The notes under the pieces: model-generated
What the model was told of the DNA's origin: nothing
The model's database searches: none
What the model saw: only the letters and a program-made list of their open reading frames with translations
Shown: positions 49,201 through 58,187 of the stretch, piece by piece
How the letters are laid out: each line of letters begins with the position of its first letter
Numbering within the stretch: the stretch's first letter is position 1
Translations under genes and position numbers: made by a program
From: Thermomonospora echinospora
Lineage (GTDB): Bacteria > Actinomycetota > Actinomycetes > Streptosporangiales > Streptosporangiaceae
Assembly: GCF_900108175.1 (NCBI RefSeq)
Contig: NZ_FNVO01000033.1
Location: forward strand, 1-58,310
Reading direction: 5' to 3'
DNA: 58,310 bases

Positions 49201-51606
49201 ATGGACAGCTACGCCGACTGGCTGCGCGCCCGCGACGACGGAGAACTGCGCACACTGCTGTCCGCGCGTCCCGAGCTGATCACCCCCGTCCCAGCGGACC
49301 TGACCGCGCTGGGCGCACGGGCCGCCACGTCCGCGGCAGTCTCACGGGCCCTGGACCGGCTCGACCGCTTCGCCCTGGCGGTGCTGGAGACGCTGCTGGT
49401 GCTCCCCCAGCCGGCGGCCCGCGCGGACGTGGTCGCGGAGCTGACCAAGAGCACCGACGCCGAGGCCGACGACGTCACCCGGGCCCTGGACCGGCTCCGC
49501 GCGCACGGCCTGGTCTGGGACGACGGCGCCCCGGGCGACCCGCTGCGCACCGCCCCCGGCCTGCGCCAGAGCCTGCCCCACCCCGCCGGGCTCGGCCCGC
49601 CCGCCGCCGAGCTGTTCGCCGCCTACCCCGTCGAGCGGCTCGTCGAGCTGGTCTCCGACACCGGCGGCGACCGGCCGCGCGGCTTCCCCGACACGGCCCG
49701 GCTGGTCGAACGCCTGACCGCCCGGCTGTCGGCCCCCGCCGACCTGATCGAGGACGCCGGTCCCCAGGCGCGCGCCGCGCTGGAGCAATTGGCGTGGGGA
49801 CCGCCGGTGGGACGGGTCACCGAGGCCCGCCGCGCCGTCCGCACCGCCACCGCCGAGACCCCGATCGAACGGCTGCTGGCCCGCGGCCTGCTGGCCGCCA
49901 CCGACGACCGCACGGTCACGCTGCCCCGCGAGGTCGCCCTGCACCTGCGCGGCGGCCTGCTGTTCCGGGACGTGCCGGCCCGCCCACCGGCCCTGGAGGT
50001 CCCGGCGCCGCGCCGCCCGGACCTGGTCGTGCGCACCGCGGCGGGCCAGGCGTTCACCGCCGTCCGGCTGGTCGAGGACCTGCTGGAACGGTGGGGGGTC
50101 GAGCCGCCGGCCGTGCTGCGCAGCGGCGGCCTGGCGGTACGGGACCTGCGCGCCGCCGCCACCGCCCTGGACGTCGCGGAGTGGCAGGCCGCGCTGCTGG
50201 CCGAGGTCGCCTACGCGGCGGGGCTGCTGGCACGTTCCGGCGACCGGCAGGTGGACGGCGAATGGCTGCCCACCCGTGCCTTCGACCTGTGGCGGCTACG
50301 CGAGACCGCCGACCGCTGGACCGAGCTGGCCGTCGCCTGGCTGCGCACCGACCGGGTGGCGGGCCTGGCCGGCGAGCGCGACGACCGCGACCGGGTGATC
50401 AACGCGCTCGGGGACGAGCCGGTGCGCGGCAGCGCCCCGCAGATCCGCCGGGCGGCGCTGCGGGCGCTGGACGAGGCCGGCGGCGCGGCCGACGCCGACC
50501 TGATCCGCGCCCGGCTGGACTGGGAGCGGCCCCGCCGCCGCGGCGCGCTGCGCGACCGCCTGGTGGGCTGGACGCTGCGGGAGGCCGAGCTGCTGGGCCT
50601 GACCGGCTTCGGGGTGCTCGCCTCCTACGCCCGCGCCCTGCTGGCGGACGGCGATCCCGGCGCGGTCGCCGCCGAGCTGGCCGGGCAGTTGCCCCGGCCG
50701 GTCGACCAGGTTCTCATCCAGGCCGACCTGACCGCCGTCGCGCCCGGCCCGCTGGTGCCCGACCTGGCCCACGAACTGGCGCTGGCCGCCGACGTCGAGT
50801 CCACCGGCGGCGCCACCGTCTACCGCTTCACCGCCGCGTCGGTGCGCCGGGCGCTGGACGCCGGCCGTTCCGCCGCCGAGCTGACCGACCTGCTCACCCG
50901 GCACTCGACCACCCCGCTGCCCCAGCCGCTCACCTACCTGATCGAGGACGTGGCCAGGCGGCACGGGCGGCTGCGGGTCGGCACGATGACCTGTTACGTG
51001 CGCGCCGACGACCCGTCGGTGCTGGACGAGGTGCTGGCCGACCGGCGGACGGCGACGCTGCCGCTGCAGCGGCTGGCCCCGACCGTGCTGGCGTCCCGGC
51101 TGAGCGCCGCCGAGTTGCTGGAGGCGCTGCGCGGGCTCGGGCTGTCGCCGGTCGCCGAGTCCCCCGAGGGCGGCGTCGTCATCACCCGCCCGGACGCGCA
51201 CCGCGCCGAGCCCTCGGCGCACCCGGCCGCCGACCCCGTCCGGACGCTGCCCGCCGACGACCCCGACCCGGCGATCATCGCCGCCGCGGTGCGGGCGCTG
51301 CGCGCGGGCGAGGAGGCGGCCCGCCAGGGCGCCGAACTGGCCCGCACCCGCCCCGGCCCGCCGCCGGGCGAGCCGCCGCGCTCACCGTCGATGGCCACGG
51401 TGGAGGAGTTGCGCCGCGCGGTGGAACGGGGCGCTCGCGTCTGGATCGGCTACCTCGACCAGCAGGGCCAGGCCTCCAGTCGCATCGTGGAGCCGGTCCG
51501 CGTCGACGGCGGCTTCCTCACCGGCTACGACGCCACCCGGGCCGCCATGCACCGTTTCGCCCTGCACCGCATCACCGGCGTCGCCGAACTCGAATCCGGC
51601 GAATGA
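49201..51606 (+). CDS. Helicase-associated domain protein, partner of XPB (Rv0862c-like)
   Basis: An 801-residue protein of the actinobacterial helicase-associated (Helicase_C_3, PF13625) family. The first 600 residues are helical winged-helix-like repeats (MDSYADWLRARDDGELRTLLSARPELITPVPADL, ALDRLDRFALAVLETLLVL, DQVLIQADLTAVAPGPLVPDLAHELALAADVESTGGATVYRFT). The C-terminal 50 residues (VEELRRAVERGARVWIGYLDQQGQASSRIVEPVRVDGGFLTGYDATRAAMHRFALHRITGV) are a WYL-type ligand-binding fold. As I recall, its mycobacterial counterpart lies next to the XPB helicase gene. Here the helicase gene lies 4.7 kb downstream, beyond the RNA array, ro60, a ligase and a small membrane protein gene. It probably aids the helicase in repair. 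Confidence 0.85.
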   Translation: MDSYADWLRARDDGELRTLLSARPELITPVPADLTALGARAATSAAVSRALDRLDRFALAVLETLLVLPQPAARADVVAELTKSTDAEADDVTRALDRLRAHGLVWDDGAPGDPLRTAPGLRQSLPHPAGLGPPAAELFAAYPVERLVELVSDTGGDRPRGFPDTARLVERLTARLSAPADLIEDAGPQARAALEQLAWGPPVGRVTEARRAVRTATAETPIERLLARGLLAATDDRTVTLPREVALHLRGGLLFRDVPARPPALEVPAPRRPDLVVRTAAGQAFTAVRLVEDLLERWGVEPPAVLRSGGLAVRDLRAAATALDVAEWQAALLAEVAYAAGLLARSGDRQVDGEWLPTRAFDLWRLRETADRWTELAVAWLRTDRVAGLAGERDDRDRVINALGDEPVRGSAPQIRRAALRALDEAGGAADADLIRARLDWERPRRRGALRDRLVGWTLREAELLGLTGFGVLASYARALLADGDPGAVAAELAGQLPRPVDQVLIQADLTAVAPGPLVPDLAHELALAADVESTGGATVYRFTAASVRRALDAGRSAAELTDLLTRHSTTPLPQPLTYLIEDVARRHGRLRVGTMTCYVRADDPSVLDEVLADRRTATLPLQRLAPTVLASRLSAAELLEALRGLGLSPVAESPEGGVVITRPDAHRAEPSAHPAADPVRTLPADDPDPAIIAAAVRALRAGEEAARQGAELARTRPGPPPGEPPRSPSMATVEELRRAVERGARVWIGYLDQQGQASSRIVEPVRVDGGFLTGYDATRAAMHRFALHRITGVAELESGE

Positions 51607-51794
51607 AAACTCGTTGCACCGGCTCCGTGAACGCGGCACAGTATGAGTCGTTCCGGACGGAAACGACTGCGGAAAGGAGGGCACGATGCCGGGCACCAAG
51701 CGACGGCGTTCCCGCGGCATACGCGGTTGCCGAAATGTCCTCCGCCCAGCGGAGCCGAGACCGCGCGAACGCTGAACGGGCCGTACGGCCCAAC
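51607..51794 (+). other. Leader between helicase-associated gene and Y RNA array
   Basis: No gene is seen. An imperfect hairpin at 51645-51668 (AGTCGTTCCG...AACGACT) may end the upstream transcript. A perfect 14-base palindrome, GGGCCGTACGGCCC (51778-51791), lies 3 bases before the first RNA and could be a terminator, processing site or operator. No -10/-35 pair of confidence was found, so the array promoter is unplaced. Confidence 0.5.
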
Positions 51795-51869
51795 GGCGCC
51801 GGTGCGCAGGCGAGGGTTACTTCTCCTTGTCAAGAGACACCCTGCCTTCGCCGCCCCGATCTCGGCGCC
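51795..51869 (+). ncRNA. Y RNA-like RNA 1: Ro60-binding scaffold with short loop
   Basis: About 75 nt. Lower helix: GGCGCCGG (51795-51802) with TCGGCGCC (51862-51869), 8 pairs including one G-U. Then an internal loop TGCGCA (51803-51808) opposite GCCCCGATC (51853-51861). Second helix: GGCGAGGG (51809-51816) with CCTTCGCC (51845-51852), 8 pairs with one G-U. The apical 28 nt begin TTACTTC and hold only a small TCTC...GAGA hairpin; there is no T-arm or D-arm. The scaffold TGCGCAGG...TTACTTC is shared with the next three RNAs and resembles animal Y RNA (recalled CGAAGGUAGUGAGUUAUC). Ends are set from the helix and not known experimentally. Confidence 0.75.
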
Positions 51870-51884
51870 TCCTGAGCACCCTTG

Positions 51885-52018
51885 CCTCCCGGTGCGCAGG
51901 TCACGGATACTTCAGGACTCGTGAGCGCGGGTTCGAATCCCGCCCGGCCTCCGGGCCGGTAGCTCAGCCGGATAGAGCCGCGAGCGACAGGACCGTGACC
52001 GGCCCGGAACTCGGGAGG
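51885..52018 (+). ncRNA. Y RNA-like RNA 2 with permuted tRNA-like module
   Basis: About 134 nt. Lower helix: CCTCCCGG (51885-51892) with TCGGGAGG (52011-52018), one G-U. The internal loop is TGCGCA, as in RNA 1. Second helix: GGTCACGG (51899-51906) with CCGTGACC (51993-52000), perfect. Then ATACTTC, a degenerate arm, and a tRNA-like module in permuted order: T-arm GCGGG-TTCGAAT-CCCGC (51927-51943), closed acceptor-like stem CCGGCC/GGCCGG (51944-51959), TA (as U8-A9), D-arm GCTC-AGCCGGATA-GAGC (51962-51978). It is therefore not an ordinary tRNA. The D-arm looks arginine-tRNA-like. Confidence 0.85.
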
Positions 52019-52037
52019 TCCTTTCTGGACATCATGC

Positions 52038-52174
52038 GCGCCCGATGCGCAGGCAGTGGTTACTTCCACTCTTAATGGAGAGACACAGGTTCGAATCCTG
52101 TCCGCCCGGCTCACCGGGCGGTAGCTCAGCGGCCTAGAGCACTTACGTACCACAGCCGTTTTGATCTCGGGCGC
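52038..52174 (+). ncRNA. Y RNA-like RNA 3 with a complete permuted tRNA, CUU anticodon arm
   Basis: About 137 nt. Lower helix: GCGCCCGA (52038-52045) with TCGGGCGC (52167-52174), perfect. Internal loop TGCGCA opposite GTTTTGATC. Second helix: GGCAGTGG (52052-52059) with CCACAGCC (52150-52157), 7 pairs and an A-A mismatch. Module: anticodon arm TTCCA-CTCTTAA-TGGAG (52064-52080, anticodon CUU, lysine), AGAC, T-arm ACAGG-TTCGAAT-CCTGT (52085-52101), acceptor stem CCGCCCGG-CTCA-CCGGGCGG (52102-52121), TA, D-arm GCTC-AGCGGCCTA-GAGC (52124-52140). The parts are those of a tRNA opened between D-arm and anticodon arm, where the Y helix is joined. Confidence 0.88.
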
Positions 52175-52186
52175 TTTCACTTTCCC

Positions 52187-52266
52187 CTCCCGATGCGAGG
52201 CCCGGAGTTACTTCCGGCACTCACTGGGTTCGACTCCCACACCTCCGGGCGCCCTGTTCTCGGGAG
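52187..52266 (+). ncRNA. Y RNA-like RNA 4, T-arm only, in the ro60 leader
   Basis: About 80 nt. Lower helix: CTCCCGA (52187-52193) with TCGGGAG (52260-52266), perfect. Internal loop TGCGAG opposite GCCCTGTTC. Second helix: GCCCGGA (52200-52206) with TCCGGGC (52244-52250), perfect. Then GTTACTTC and a T-arm TGGG-TTCGACT-CCCA (52225-52239), with no acceptor or D-arm. The structure ends 27 nt before the ro60 ATG and just before its ribosome site. It may be a separate RNA or a Ro60-binding leader acting in autoregulation. Confidence 0.72.
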
Positions 52267-52293
52267 CCCATCGCCCCTGGAGGGCAGCGACAC

Positions 52294-53850
52294 ATGGCGA
52301 AGTTCAACCGTGCCCGCGCCAAGAGCGCCACCAGCCCGATCAAGACCGCCTCCCGCGCGGCCGGCCGCACCTACGAGGGCGCGCCGGGTCACCTCCGGGA
52401 CACCAAGAGCGAGCTCTTCCTGCTCGCGGTCGCGAACATGGTCGGCGAGCACACCTTCTACGAGGGCGCGGGCGAGCGAGACGCCCGCTTCCGCACCCTG
52501 GTCGGCGAGGTGGCGCTGACGGACGTCGACTGGCTCACCCGCATGATCGGCTGGCTGCGCGACGAGGCCGGGATGCGTTCGGCGAGCGTGGTCGCGGCGG
52601 CCGAGGGCGTGATGTCCCGGCTGTGCGCGTCCCGCAGCGGCGGCAACCGGCAGCTCATCGACGCCGCGCTGCGCCGCGCCGACGAGCCCGGCGAGCTGAT
52701 CGCCTACTGGCACGGCCGGTACGGCCGGGCGCTGCCGCAGCCGGTCAAGCGCGGGGTCGCCGACGCGGTCCGCCGGCTCTACCACGAGCGGTCGCTGATC
52801 AAGTACGACACCGGGGACTTCCGCTTCGGTGACGTCCTGGAGCTGACCCATCCGGCGCCGGCCACGCCCCGCCAGGGCGACCTGTTCCGGCATGCGATCG
52901 ACCGCCGGCACGGCCGCGGCGAGGACATCCCCGCGTCGCTGGCGATGCTGCGGGCCCGCGCACGACTGCTGGCGCTGCCGGTGGCCGAGCGGCGGGCGCT
53001 GCTGGGCCGTCCGGACGCCCCGCAGGCGCTGGCGGCGGCCGGGATGACCTGGGAGTCGCTGGCCGGCTGGCTGCAGGGCCCGCTGACCGCGCGCTTCTGG
53101 GAGGCGATCATCCCGTCCATGGGGTTCTTCGCCCTGGTCCGTAACCTGCGCAACTTCGACCGGGCGGGGGTCGGCGACGAGGTCGCCGCCCTGGTCGCCG
53201 CGCGGCTGGCCGACGCCGAGCAGGTCCGCCGGTCGCGGGTGCTGCCGATGCGGTTCCTGGCCGCCTACCGGGCGGCACCGTCGCTGCGCTGGTCGTGGCC
53301 GTTGCAGCAGGCGCTGGACGCCTCGCTGGCGAACGTGCCCCGGCTGCCGGGGCGCACGCTGGTGCTGGTGGACCGGTCGGGGTCGATGTTCTGGAGCATG
53401 TCCAAGCACAGCGACCTCACCCAGGCCGACGCCGCCGCGATGTTCGGGGCGGCGCTGGCGCTGCGGGCCGAGCAGGCCGACCTGGTGGAGTTCGGCACCG
53501 ACCACCAGGCGATCCGGTTCCGGCGCGGCGAGTCGGTGCTGAAGGTGGTCGACCGGTTCGGCAACCGCGGCGGCACCGACACCGCCGCGGCGGTGCGCGC
53601 CCGCTACCGCCGCCACGACCGCGTGATCATCGTGACGGACGAGCAGGCGTGGGGAGGCCGCAGGGGCGAGGAGCCCACCGCGGCGGTCCCGGACCACGTC
53701 CCGGTCTACACCTGGAACCTGGTCGGCTACCGGCCGGGCCACGGCCCGTCCGGCAGCGGAACCCGGCACACCTTCGCCGGCCTGTCCGACGCCGCCTTCT
53801 CGATGATCCCCCTCATCGAGCGCGGCCAGAGCACCAACTGGCCTTTCTGA
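52294..53850 (+). CDS. rsr: Ro60 (Rsr) TROVE-domain RNA-binding protein
   Basis: A 518-residue bacterial Ro60. The TROVE domain (about 20-340) is a ring of helical repeats: LRDTKSELFLLAVANMVGEHTFYEGAGERDARFRTLV, GMRSASVVAAAEGVMSRL, FWEAIIPSMGFFALVRNLRNFDRAGVGDEV. The C-terminal VWA domain (about 352-510) keeps the metal site: LVLVDRSGSM (Asp360-x-Ser-x-Ser), GGTDTAAAV and IIVTDEQAW. Ro60 rings bind Y RNAs on the outside and misfolded RNA 3' ends in the cavity, and Y RNAs tether nucleases. GGAGGG lies 9 bases before the ATG. The four RNAs upstream are the obvious partners. A strong terminator follows. Confidence 0.95.
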   Translation: MAKFNRARAKSATSPIKTASRAAGRTYEGAPGHLRDTKSELFLLAVANMVGEHTFYEGAGERDARFRTLVGEVALTDVDWLTRMIGWLRDEAGMRSASVVAAAEGVMSRLCASRSGGNRQLIDAALRRADEPGELIAYWHGRYGRALPQPVKRGVADAVRRLYHERSLIKYDTGDFRFGDVLELTHPAPATPRQGDLFRHAIDRRHGRGEDIPASLAMLRARARLLALPVAERRALLGRPDAPQALAAAGMTWESLAGWLQGPLTARFWEAIIPSMGFFALVRNLRNFDRAGVGDEVAALVAARLADAEQVRRSRVLPMRFLAAYRAAPSLRWSWPLQQALDASLANVPRLPGRTLVLVDRSGSMFWSMSKHSDLTQADAAAMFGAALALRAEQADLVEFGTDHQAIRFRRGESVLKVVDRFGNRGGTDTAAAVRARYRRHDRVIIVTDEQAWGGRRGEEPTAAVPDHVPVYTWNLVGYRPGHGPSGSGTRHTFAGLSDAAFSMIPLIERGQSTNWPF

Positions 53851-53855
53851 ACGCC

Positions 53856-53885
53856 CCGGCGGTGCCTCCGAGGAGGCACCGCCGG
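53856..53885 (+). terminator. Hairpin terminator after ro60
   Basis: A perfect 13-bp stem, CCGGCGGTGCCTC with its complement, and a 4-base loop, starting 5 bp after the ro60 stop codon. It isolates the array-ro60 unit from the ligase gene. The rest of the 234-bp gap shows nothing else. Confidence 0.85.
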
Positions 53886-54084
53886 TGGCGCCGACCCGCC
53901 CGGCCGTGGTGGTCGCCCGGCACCGAGGCCACCGAGTGGGAGCGGCTGCGCATGGCCTCTGAGCTGCGCGAAGGGCTGCCGCCCAAGGGCGGGCCGGCGA
54001 TGCTGAGCGCGGCGACCATTGACCTTCGCGGCCGGAAGCGGTCGGCTGGCCGGGGCGGCGGTTTCGGACGAAAGGGGCGGCCGG

Positions 54085-55608
<1,524 letters not shown>

Positions 55609-55654
55609 CCGGACGCCCCATTCGAACCCATCCGAAATCGTCGGAACCAGCCGA

Positions 55655-55671
55655 TACTCTGACAGGTCAGA
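55655..55671. promoter_or_regulatory. -10-like TACTCT overlapping a TCTGAC-AG-GTCAGA inverted repeat
   Basis: TACTCT (55655-55660) fits TAnnnT, and TCTGAC (55658-55663) with GTCAGA (55666-55671) is a perfect 6-bp inverted repeat with AG between. It lies about 70 bp before the small membrane protein gene. An operator overlapping a -10 would repress it. Position and symmetry only. Confidence 0.35.
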
Positions 55672-55741
55672 ACAGGAGAACGCACCGGACACATCCCGCC
55701 TGACCGCCTACTGGGCGACGCCGCCGTACAGGAGGATCCGC

Positions 55742-56194
55742 ATGAGTGGCTACGGCGACCAGTCCTCGGGAGGCTGGTCCGATCCCTACAGTTACCAGAG
55801 CGGCGGCCACGACCCCGCGGGGCAGCAGGGCTGGGACCCCTACGGCCAGTACGCGCAGCACCAGCAGCCCACCGGCCAGATGTACGGCTACGGCTACGGG
55901 CCGCCGGGGGTGCCGCAGGGCCGTGTCGACAACAGCTCCGCCATCGTGGCGCTGGTGTGCAACAGCGTCGCCACGTTGATCTGCTGCAACCTGCTGTGTA
56001 TCGGCGGCATCGTGACCTCGGCCATCGCCCTGGGCAGGGCGCAGACCGACCCCCACGAGTCGCGGAGCCTGGTCAAGTGGAGCTGGGTGATCCTGGGCGT
56101 GTCCCTCGTCCTGCAGATCCTGCTGATCGCCGTCCTCATGATGGCCGGCGCGTTCAGCGAGGACGGCTCGGGCTACGACTCCGGCGGCTTCTGA
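55742..56194 (+). CDS. DUF4190-type small membrane protein
   Basis: A 150-residue protein. The first 62 residues are a low-complexity Gly/Tyr/Gln/Ser-rich cytoplasmic tail (YSYQSGGHDPAGQQGWDPYGQYAQHQQ, YGYGYGPP). Two helices follow: SAIVALVCNSVATLICCNLLCIGGIVTSAIALGRAQ and WSWVILGVSLVLQILLIAVLMMAG, the DUF4190-like layout common in actinobacteria. The tail ends EDGSGYDSGGF. AGGAGG lies 6 bases before the ATG. It stands between the ligase and XPB genes. Function unknown. Confidence 0.75.
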   Translation: MSGYGDQSSGGWSDPYSYQSGGHDPAGQQGWDPYGQYAQHQQPTGQMYGYGYGPPGVPQGRVDNSSAIVALVCNSVATLICCNLLCIGGIVTSAIALGRAQTDPHESRSLVKWSWVILGVSLVLQILLIAVLMMAGAFSEDGSGYDSGGF

Positions 56195-56283
56195 GCCGAC
56201 GGGAAGACCCGGGCCCTCCGCGCTGTTGCACACTGGATGTCCTCCGGCGGTCCGTCCGCCGAAACCGACCAGTGAGGTTGCCC

Positions 56284-57936
56284 GTGACCGACGGCCCGCT
56301 CATCGTCCAGTCCGACAAGACCCTGCTGCTGGAGGTCGACCACGAGCTGGCCGACGACTGCCGCAGGGACATCGCCCCGTTCGCCGAGCTGGAGCGGGCG
56401 CCCGAGCACATCCACACCTACCGGATCAGCCCGCTGGCCCTGTGGAACGCCCGGGCGGCCGGCCACGACGCCGAGCAGGTCGTGGACGCGCTGCTGAAGT
56501 ACTCCCGCTACCCGGTGCCGCACGCGCTGCTGGTCGATGTCGCCGACACCATGGCCCGGTACGGGCGGTTGCGGCTGGAGAAGGACCCGGTCCACGGTCT
56601 GGTGCTGACCTCCACCGACCGGTCGGTGCTGGAGGAGGTGCTGCGCGCCAAGAAGGTCAAGCCGATGCTCGGGGCGCGCGTCGACGACGACACCGTCGTC
56701 GTCCACCCCAGCGAACGCGGCACCCTCAAGCAGGCGCTGCTCAAGCTGGGCTGGCCCGCCGAGGACCTGGCCGGCTACGTGGACGGGGAGGCGCACCCCA
56801 TCGCGCTGGTCGAGGACGGCTGGACGCTGCGGTCCTACCAGAAGGAGGCCGCCGACGCGTTTTGGCACGGCGGCTCAGGCGTCGTGGTGCTGCCCTGCGG
56901 GGCGGGCAAGACCATCGTCGGCGCCGCGGCCATGGCGCACGCCGAGGCCACCACCCTGATCCTGGTGACCAACACGGTCTCGGCCCACCAGTGGAGGCAG
57001 GAGCTGCTGCGGCGCACCTCCCTCACCGAGGACGAGATCGGCGAGTACAGCGGGGCCCGCAAGGAGATCCGCCCGGTCACGATCGCCACCTACCAGATCA
57101 TGACCTCCCGCCGGAAGGGCGTCTATTCGCACCTGGAGCTGTTCGACGCCCGCGACTGGGGGCTGGTGGTCTACGACGAGGTGCACCTGCTGCCGGCGCC
57201 CATCTTCCGGATGACCGCCGACCTGCAGGCCCGGCGCCGGCTCGGCCTCACCGCGACCCTGGTCCGCGAGGACGGCCGCGAGGACGACGTGTTCTCGCTG
57301 ATCGGGCCCAAGCGCTACGACGCGCCCTGGAAGGAGATGGAGACCCAGGGCTGGATCGCCCCGGCCGACTGCGTCGAGGTCCGGGTCACACTGACCGACG
57401 CCGAACGCCTGGCGTACGCGACCGCCGAGCCGGAGGACCGCTACCGCTTCTGTGCCACCACCGAGACCAAGACCCGGGTGATCCAGTCCCTGGTGGAACG
57501 GCACCGCGGCGAGCAGACCCTGGTCATCGGCCAGTACATCGACCAGCTCGACGAGCTGTCGGCCCGGCTGGACGCCCCGGTCATCAAGGGCGACACCCGC
57601 ATCCGCGAACGCGAACGCCTCTTCGACGCCTTCCGTTCCGGTGAGCTGTCGGTGCTGGTGGTCTCCAAGGTCGCCAACTTCTCCATCGACCTTCCCGAGG
57701 CCACCGTCGCCATCCAGGTGTCGGGCGCCTACGGCTCCCGCCAGGAGGAGGCCCAGCGCCTGGGCCGGGTGCTGCGCCCCAAGGCCTCGGGGCAGGGCGC
57801 CCGCTTCTACGCCGTGGTCGCCCGTGACACCCTCGACCAGGAGTACGCGGCCCATCGGCAGCGTTTCCTGGCCGAACAGGGCTATGCCTACCGGATCGTC
57901 GACGCCGACGCGGTCCTGGCCGACGAAGAGATCTGA
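56284..57936 (+). CDS. XPB-family DNA helicase
   Basis: A 550-residue SF2 helicase, close to the length of the mycobacterial XPB. The N-terminal damage-recognition-like region (about 1-180) is followed by motif I LPCGAGKTIVGAA (Lys209), motif II VYDEVHLLPA (DEVH, about 298-301), motif III GLTATLVREDGRED (with the RED motif of XPB), and the second RecA domain: LVIGQYIDQLDELSARL, VLVVSKVANFSIDLPEATVAIQVSGAYGSRQEEAQRLGRVLRP. It unwinds or translocates DNA with ATP, probably in repair. GTG 56284 follows GAGG at about 8 bases. Its usual partner, the helicase-associated protein, lies upstream beyond the ro60 region. It converges with the rRNA operon. Confidence 0.93.
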   Translation: MTDGPLIVQSDKTLLLEVDHELADDCRRDIAPFAELERAPEHIHTYRISPLALWNARAAGHDAEQVVDALLKYSRYPVPHALLVDVADTMARYGRLRLEKDPVHGLVLTSTDRSVLEEVLRAKKVKPMLGARVDDDTVVVHPSERGTLKQALLKLGWPAEDLAGYVDGEAHPIALVEDGWTLRSYQKEAADAFWHGGSGVVVLPCGAGKTIVGAAAMAHAEATTLILVTNTVSAHQWRQELLRRTSLTEDEIGEYSGARKEIRPVTIATYQIMTSRRKGVYSHLELFDARDWGLVVYDEVHLLPAPIFRMTADLQARRRLGLTATLVREDGREDDVFSLIGPKRYDAPWKEMETQGWIAPADCVEVRVTLTDAERLAYATAEPEDRYRFCATTETKTRVIQSLVERHRGEQTLVIGQYIDQLDELSARLDAPVIKGDTRIRERERLFDAFRSGELSVLVVSKVANFSIDLPEATVAIQVSGAYGSRQEEAQRLGRVLRPKASGQGARFYAVVARDTLDQEYAAHRQRFLAEQGYAYRIVDADAVLADEEI

Positions 57937-58135
57937 CCGGCCCCCGGCCTTGATCGAGGTGTGACGATCGGGTCGTGGCCGGAGTCGTCGGCGCGCACCG
58001 GCAGCCGGCTTTGGAAGTGACGCGGCCGGTGCGTACGAGCCTGTCCAAACTCAATGAGACCCCACACCCGCAACGGCAGGCTCAGAAATGGCGGCACATC
58101 GGGGAAGGGGAGAGGGAAAAGGGGTCTGGATATGG

Positions 58136-58174
58136 GTCGGGGCCCGTCCTGGATCACTCCAGACGGGCCCCGAC
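58136..58174 (-). terminator. rRNA operon terminator
   Basis: GTCGGGGCCCGT then C then CTGGA (58136-58153) pairs with TCCAG then ACGGGCCCCGAC (58158-58174), a 17-pair stem with one bulge and a TCAC loop, 13 bp after the 5S gene in its direction. The 200 bp between XPB and this hairpin hold no gene. Confidence 0.75.
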
Positions 58175-58187
58175 CACTGTATGTATG

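Noticed and set aside
51920-52140. Ordinary tRNA genes at the GGTTCGAATCC and GGTAGCTCAG motifs
   Set aside because: In each case the T-arm precedes the D-arm on the same strand, the acceptor strands are joined by a 4-base loop and there is no free 3' end, so these are permuted modules inside Y RNAs.
51795-52266. CRISPR-like array from the repeated TGCGCAGG and TTACTTC motifs
   Set aside because: The shared segments are short and part of paired helices, spacers vary from 12 nt to structured modules, and there are no cas genes.
53925-54084. Possible small gene starting ATGGCCTCTGAGCTG between ro60 and the ligase
   Set aside because: The frame runs into the ligase gene out of frame, with no ribosome site or recognisable domain.
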